A stretch of 7,789 nucleotides of DNA from Synergistaceae bacterium. GTDB taxonomy: Bacteria; Synergistota; Synergistia; Synergistales; Synergistaceae. Shown here one piece after another: positions 6,235-7,789 of this stretch. Where the stretch lies: NCBI GenBank assembly GCA_031273585.1, contig JAISRP010000195.1:1-7789 (forward strand). The letters are read 5' to 3'. A program made the position numbers and the translations under genes. Positions within the stretch are counted from its first letter, which is position 1. Each line of letters opens with the position of its first letter. The notes below the pieces were generated by a model, which ran no database searches, was not told the origin of the DNA, and saw nothing but the letters and a program-made list of their open reading frames with translations.

Positions 6235-6263
6235 TGGACAATGCAAATTTTAACGTATATAAT
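6235..6263 (+). promoter_or_regulatory. Strong sigma-70 promoter of the restriction-modification genes
   Basis: TGGACA (6235-6240, 5/6) and a perfect TATAAT (6258-6263) are separated by exactly 17 nt. Transcription would start near 6270, leaving an unusually long leader of about 127 nt before the endonuclease GTG at 6397. It begins only 23 nt after the mutS2 stop, so the module is transcribed on its own even if mutS2 transcripts read through. This is the best promoter match in the window. Confidence 0.75.
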
Positions 6264-6345
6264 CGCCCTGGGGAATAGCTGATTTCACCGCCTGAACGAC
6301 ATTCAGCCGTTTGGGGTTGTTGAGATTGTTATATTTTTTTATCCT

Positions 6346-6357
6346 TGCCTTCGGGCA
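6346..6357 (+). other. UUCG tetraloop hairpin in the endonuclease leader
   Basis: TGCC-TTCG-GGCA forms a 4-bp stem closing the exceptionally stable C(UUCG)G tetraloop. No T-run follows, so it is not an intrinsic terminator; a T7 run lies before it (6334-6340). It sits in the long leader about 40 nt before the endonuclease start, where it may affect RNA folding or stability. A regulatory role is inference. Confidence 0.45.
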
Positions 6358-6379
6358 TCATTTGAAAAAATCAGCCCTT

Positions 6380-6395
6380 GGGGCGGGGTTGGGGG
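6380..6395 (+). promoter_or_regulatory. G-tract cluster at the endonuclease ribosome site
   Basis: Three runs of four or five G (6380-6383, 6385-6388, 6391-6395), split by C and TT, end one base before the GTG start. There is no AGGAGG-like site. With the GCCC just upstream (6374-6377) it can form a GCCC/GGGC hairpin, or with shorter G pairs a quadruplex. Either would cover the start and lower translation. The tracts are seen directly; folding is inferred. Confidence 0.45.
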
Positions 6396-6396
6396 C

Positions 6397-6990
6397 GTGA
6401 TACTCATTCATTCGCTGCCGCGGCATATCGAGGAGAACTACGAAATCTATCAGTGGCGGCACGCCCTGGCGATACTCGCCTGCGACTTCCCATCCGAGTG
6501 GGACGATATATGCTCGGTGCTGGGCGAGTTCAGGCTTTGCAAAAGTTTTATCGCGACGCCCGGGGGCAGGAAGTCGCCGGTGTCGGAGTGGATTGACGGC
6601 AGTTTCTACAGGCTTGGGTGGGCTGAGAAAAACTTCAGCACGGCCTTCGTGGTGGATGGCAGGAGCGTAGACAGCCCCACACACTCCATCGACTGTTTCA
6701 AGAATGAAATAGGGATCGAGATAGAGTGGAACAACAAGGACCCCTTCTTCGACAGGGACCTCAACAATTTCAGGCTGCTGTTCGACCTGAGGGTGATATC
6801 GGCAGGGGTGATCATCACGAGATGCGACGGCCTCCAGAGGATATTCGACGGTTTGAACCGCGGCAAGAGCTACGGATCGTCCACCACCCACATGAGCAAG
6901 CTGAGGCCAAAGATCGACGGGGGCGGCGGCGGGGGATGCCCGATTATCGTCTTTGGCATCAAGGAGACGCTCTATGACGAAAATTGTTAG
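6397..6990 (+). CDS. BglII/BstYI-like type II restriction endonuclease
   Basis: This 197-aa protein resembles the BglII/BstYI endonuclease family. Asp99, Glu108 and Glu110 (D-x8-E-x-E, then WNN) fall at the same spacing as the catalytic Asp84, Glu93 and Gln95 of BglII, recalled from memory, so the active site has ExE instead of ExQ. Further features are the core KDPFFDRDLNNFRLLFD (114-130), a beta strand GVIITR (137-142) and a six-glycine loop (175-180). It should cut double-stranded DNA with Mg2+ as a dimer. A site of the RGATCY type is plausible from the family but not readable here. GTG at 6397 is the first usual start codon after the in-frame stop at 6280-6282; none of the 38 codons between is ATG, GTG or TTG. 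The start lacks a clean Shine-Dalgarno. The last 17 nt overlap the methyltransferase gene, which argues for a restriction-modification pair. The family call is good; activity is untested. Confidence 0.82.
   Translation: MILIHSLPRHIEENYEIYQWRHALAILACDFPSEWDDICSVLGEFRLCKSFIATPGGRKSPVSEWIDGSFYRLGWAEKNFSTAFVVDGRSVDSPTHSIDCFKNEIGIEIEWNNKDPFFDRDLNNFRLLFDLRVISAGVIITRCDGLQRIFDGLNRGKSYGSSTTHMSKLRPKIDGGGGGGCPIIVFGIKETLYDENC
6961..6966 (+). promoter_or_regulatory. Ribosome binding site deciding the methyltransferase start
   Basis: AAGGAG lies 7 nt before the ATG at 6974, inside the last codons of the endonuclease gene. It selects 6974 over the in-frame ATG at 6953, which has no such site and would add seven unconserved-looking residues (MASRRRS). 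It is far stronger than the endonuclease's own site. Confidence 0.8.
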
Positions 6991-7669
6991 CATCGAGACC
7001 AGGCCCACTCCGGCGGAGGATATATGTTCCAAGTTCGTCGGGAGGTATTCGACAATCCTGGCCGATCCCCCGTGGCAGTTCGTCAACAGGACGGGCAAGA
7101 TGGCGCCCGAACACAAGCGCCTTCTGAGATATCCCACGATGGAGCTCGGGGAGATAGAGGAGCTGCCGGTGAAGAAGCTGGCGGCCGGTCAGTCGCACCT
7201 CTACCTCTGGACGCCCAACGCGCTTCTGGCGGAGGGGCTGGCCGTGATGCGGGCATGGGGGTTCACGTACAAGTCGAACCTAGTGTGGTACAAAATCCGC
7301 AAGGACGGAGGACCGGACGGCAGGGGCGTCGGCTTCTACTTCAGGAACGTAACGGAGCTCGTCCTGTTCGGAGTGCGCGGCAGCATGAGGACCCTGTCGC
7401 CCGGGCGCACCCAGGTTAACCTGCTCGCCACCCGCAAGAGGGAGCACTCGAGAAAACCGGACGAGCTGTACGATATAATAGAGTCCTGCTCGCCCGGGCC
7501 GTACCTGGAGCTCTTCGCGAGATTCGTCCGCGCGGGCTGGGACCAGTGGGGCAACGAGGACGTCGAGATAAATTCCCTGAACAACTCGGCCCTCCGCAAG
7601 GGTCATACCATGCAGCAGAACGCCTCGCCTACGGACGGACCCGCGCCGGGCGAGAAAAAATCCGGCTGA
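6974..7669 (+). CDS. MT-A70 family adenine-N6 DNA methyltransferase
   Basis: This 231-aa protein is an MT-A70-type SAM-dependent methyltransferase. It shows the catalytic motif DPPW (31-34) after the strand STILA, a LYLWTPN segment (76-82), and the C-terminal EHSRKPDE (157-164) and SPGPYLELFAR (173-183) stretches that form the SAM-binding end of the fold. Such enzymes, including M.MunI, methylate the N6 of adenine. Next to a restriction endonuclease, the expected role is to protect host sites in DNA. The last 30 residues are polar and probably disordered. It overlaps the endonuclease by 17 nt in another frame and has an ideal ribosome site, so it should be translated well. Known BglII-type systems use an N4-cytosine methyltransferase, as I recall, so this partner is of a different class. 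The family is secure; the target sequence is unknown. Confidence 0.92.
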   Translation: MTKIVSIETRPTPAEDICSKFVGRYSTILADPPWQFVNRTGKMAPEHKRLLRYPTMELGEIEELPVKKLAAGQSHLYLWTPNALLAEGLAVMRAWGFTYKSNLVWYKIRKDGGPDGRGVGFYFRNVTELVLFGVRGSMRTLSPGRTQVNLLATRKREHSRKPDELYDIIESCSPGPYLELFARFVRAGWDQWGNEDVEINSLNNSALRKGHTMQQNASPTDGPAPGEKKSG

Positions 7670-7674
7670 CGGCG

Positions 7675-7746
7675 TATGGCAATTTAAAATTAGGAGCCTT
7701 AAGGGTAAAGATTAAAACCTTTGCCGTCACAACAAGGGTCGTCAGC
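7675..7746 (+). repeat. 72-bp AT-rich dispersed repeat, copy 2
   Basis: This is the partner of 411-482 in the same orientation, beginning 5 nt after the methyltransferase stop. The hairpin GGTAAAG/CTTTGCC (7704-7710 with 7719-7725) is identical to copy 1, including the loop. Differences from copy 1 cluster in the last 20 bp. It could lie in the 3' untranslated part of the restriction-modification transcript, but without a T-run it is not an evident terminator. Confidence 0.75.
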
Positions 7747-7751
7747 TTAAT

Positions 7752-7780
7752 TTCACACGGTTTATTCAATCGGTTATATT
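7752..7780 (+). promoter_or_regulatory. Possible promoter just before the next gene
   Basis: TTCACA (7752-7757, 5/6) and TATATT (7775-7780, 5/6) are spaced by 17 nt, an excellent match. The predicted start near 7787 would fall inside the Shine-Dalgarno at 7783-7789. Either the start is unusually close to the gene, or the ribosome site serves transcripts from further upstream and this match is chance. Confidence 0.35.
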
Positions 7781-7782
7781 AC

Positions 7783-7789
7783 AGGAGGT
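7783..7789 (+). promoter_or_regulatory. Shine-Dalgarno of a gene beyond the right edge
   Basis: AGGAGGT is a full match to the anti-Shine-Dalgarno and ends the window. It implies a rightward gene starting a few bases past 7789, whose product cannot be seen. Confidence 0.65.

Noticed and set aside
6292..6340. Intrinsic terminator for mutS2
   Set aside because: Small stems (CTGAA/TTCAG at 6292-6306) exist, but the T7 run at 6334-6340 is almost 30 nt away and the intervening stem options are weak. The region is also the leader of the next transcript.
6953..6973. Earlier start for the methyltransferase
   Set aside because: There is no ribosome site before it, whereas AAGGAG at 7 nt supports 6974.
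6358..7137. 259-codon open frame on the minus strand
   Set aside because: It runs antisense to both restriction-modification genes, which have family motifs and ribosome sites. No domain is visible in it.
411..7746. Composite transposon or integrative element bounded by the two repeats
   Set aside because: The repeats are short, direct and imperfect. No transposase or integrase lies between them, and the enclosed genes are mostly core chromosomal functions.

Overview
The window is GC-rich bacterial chromosomal DNA with short intergenic gaps, good Shine-Dalgarno sites and frequent ATA, AGG and AGA codons. It carries the division/repair gene block zapA-cvpA-mutS2 known from Firmicutes and related phyla, type IV pilin-like genes, and a restriction-modification pair. 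Codon style and gene set suggest an anaerobic bacterium such as a Synergistota (or Firmicutes-like) member. That placement is inference, because no rRNA or other taxonomic marker is present.

Left part (1-1572): three genes read leftwards. Two minor pilin-like genes, joined by a 4-bp ATGA overlap, are followed by a small membrane-anchored Pro/Glu-rich protein with its own likely promoter. A promoter at the extreme left probably drives a gene outside the window. The gap before the pilin genes holds two divergent promoters whose -10 regions lie close together and an imperfect inverted repeat over the rightward one.

Centre (1573-6211): a rightward, tightly spaced operon encodes an AlaX-type alanyl-tRNA editing protein, a short coiled-coil protein, ZapA, CvpA and MutS2. 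Two junctions are nearly seamless: zapA/cvpA overlap by 4 bp, and cvpA/mutS2 are 1 nt apart. The operon links translation quality control, Z-ring assembly, a membrane protein and a MutS2/Smr ATPase.

Right part (6212-7789): a near-consensus promoter just after mutS2 drives a compact type II restriction-modification module. It comprises a BglII/BstYI-like endonuclease and an MT-A70 (DPPW) adenine methyltransferase that overlap by 17 nt. The endonuclease starts at GTG in a G-tract-rich leader without a clean ribosome site, whereas the methyltransferase has an ideal one. This asymmetry would favour protection over cutting. The window ends on a strong Shine-Dalgarno for the next gene.

A 72-bp AT-rich element with an identical internal hairpin occurs twice in the same orientation (411-482 and 7675-7746), about 7.2 kb apart, next to genes on opposite strands. 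It looks like a dispersed intergenic repeat. I found no tRNA, rRNA, CRISPR array, insertion sequence or integrase.
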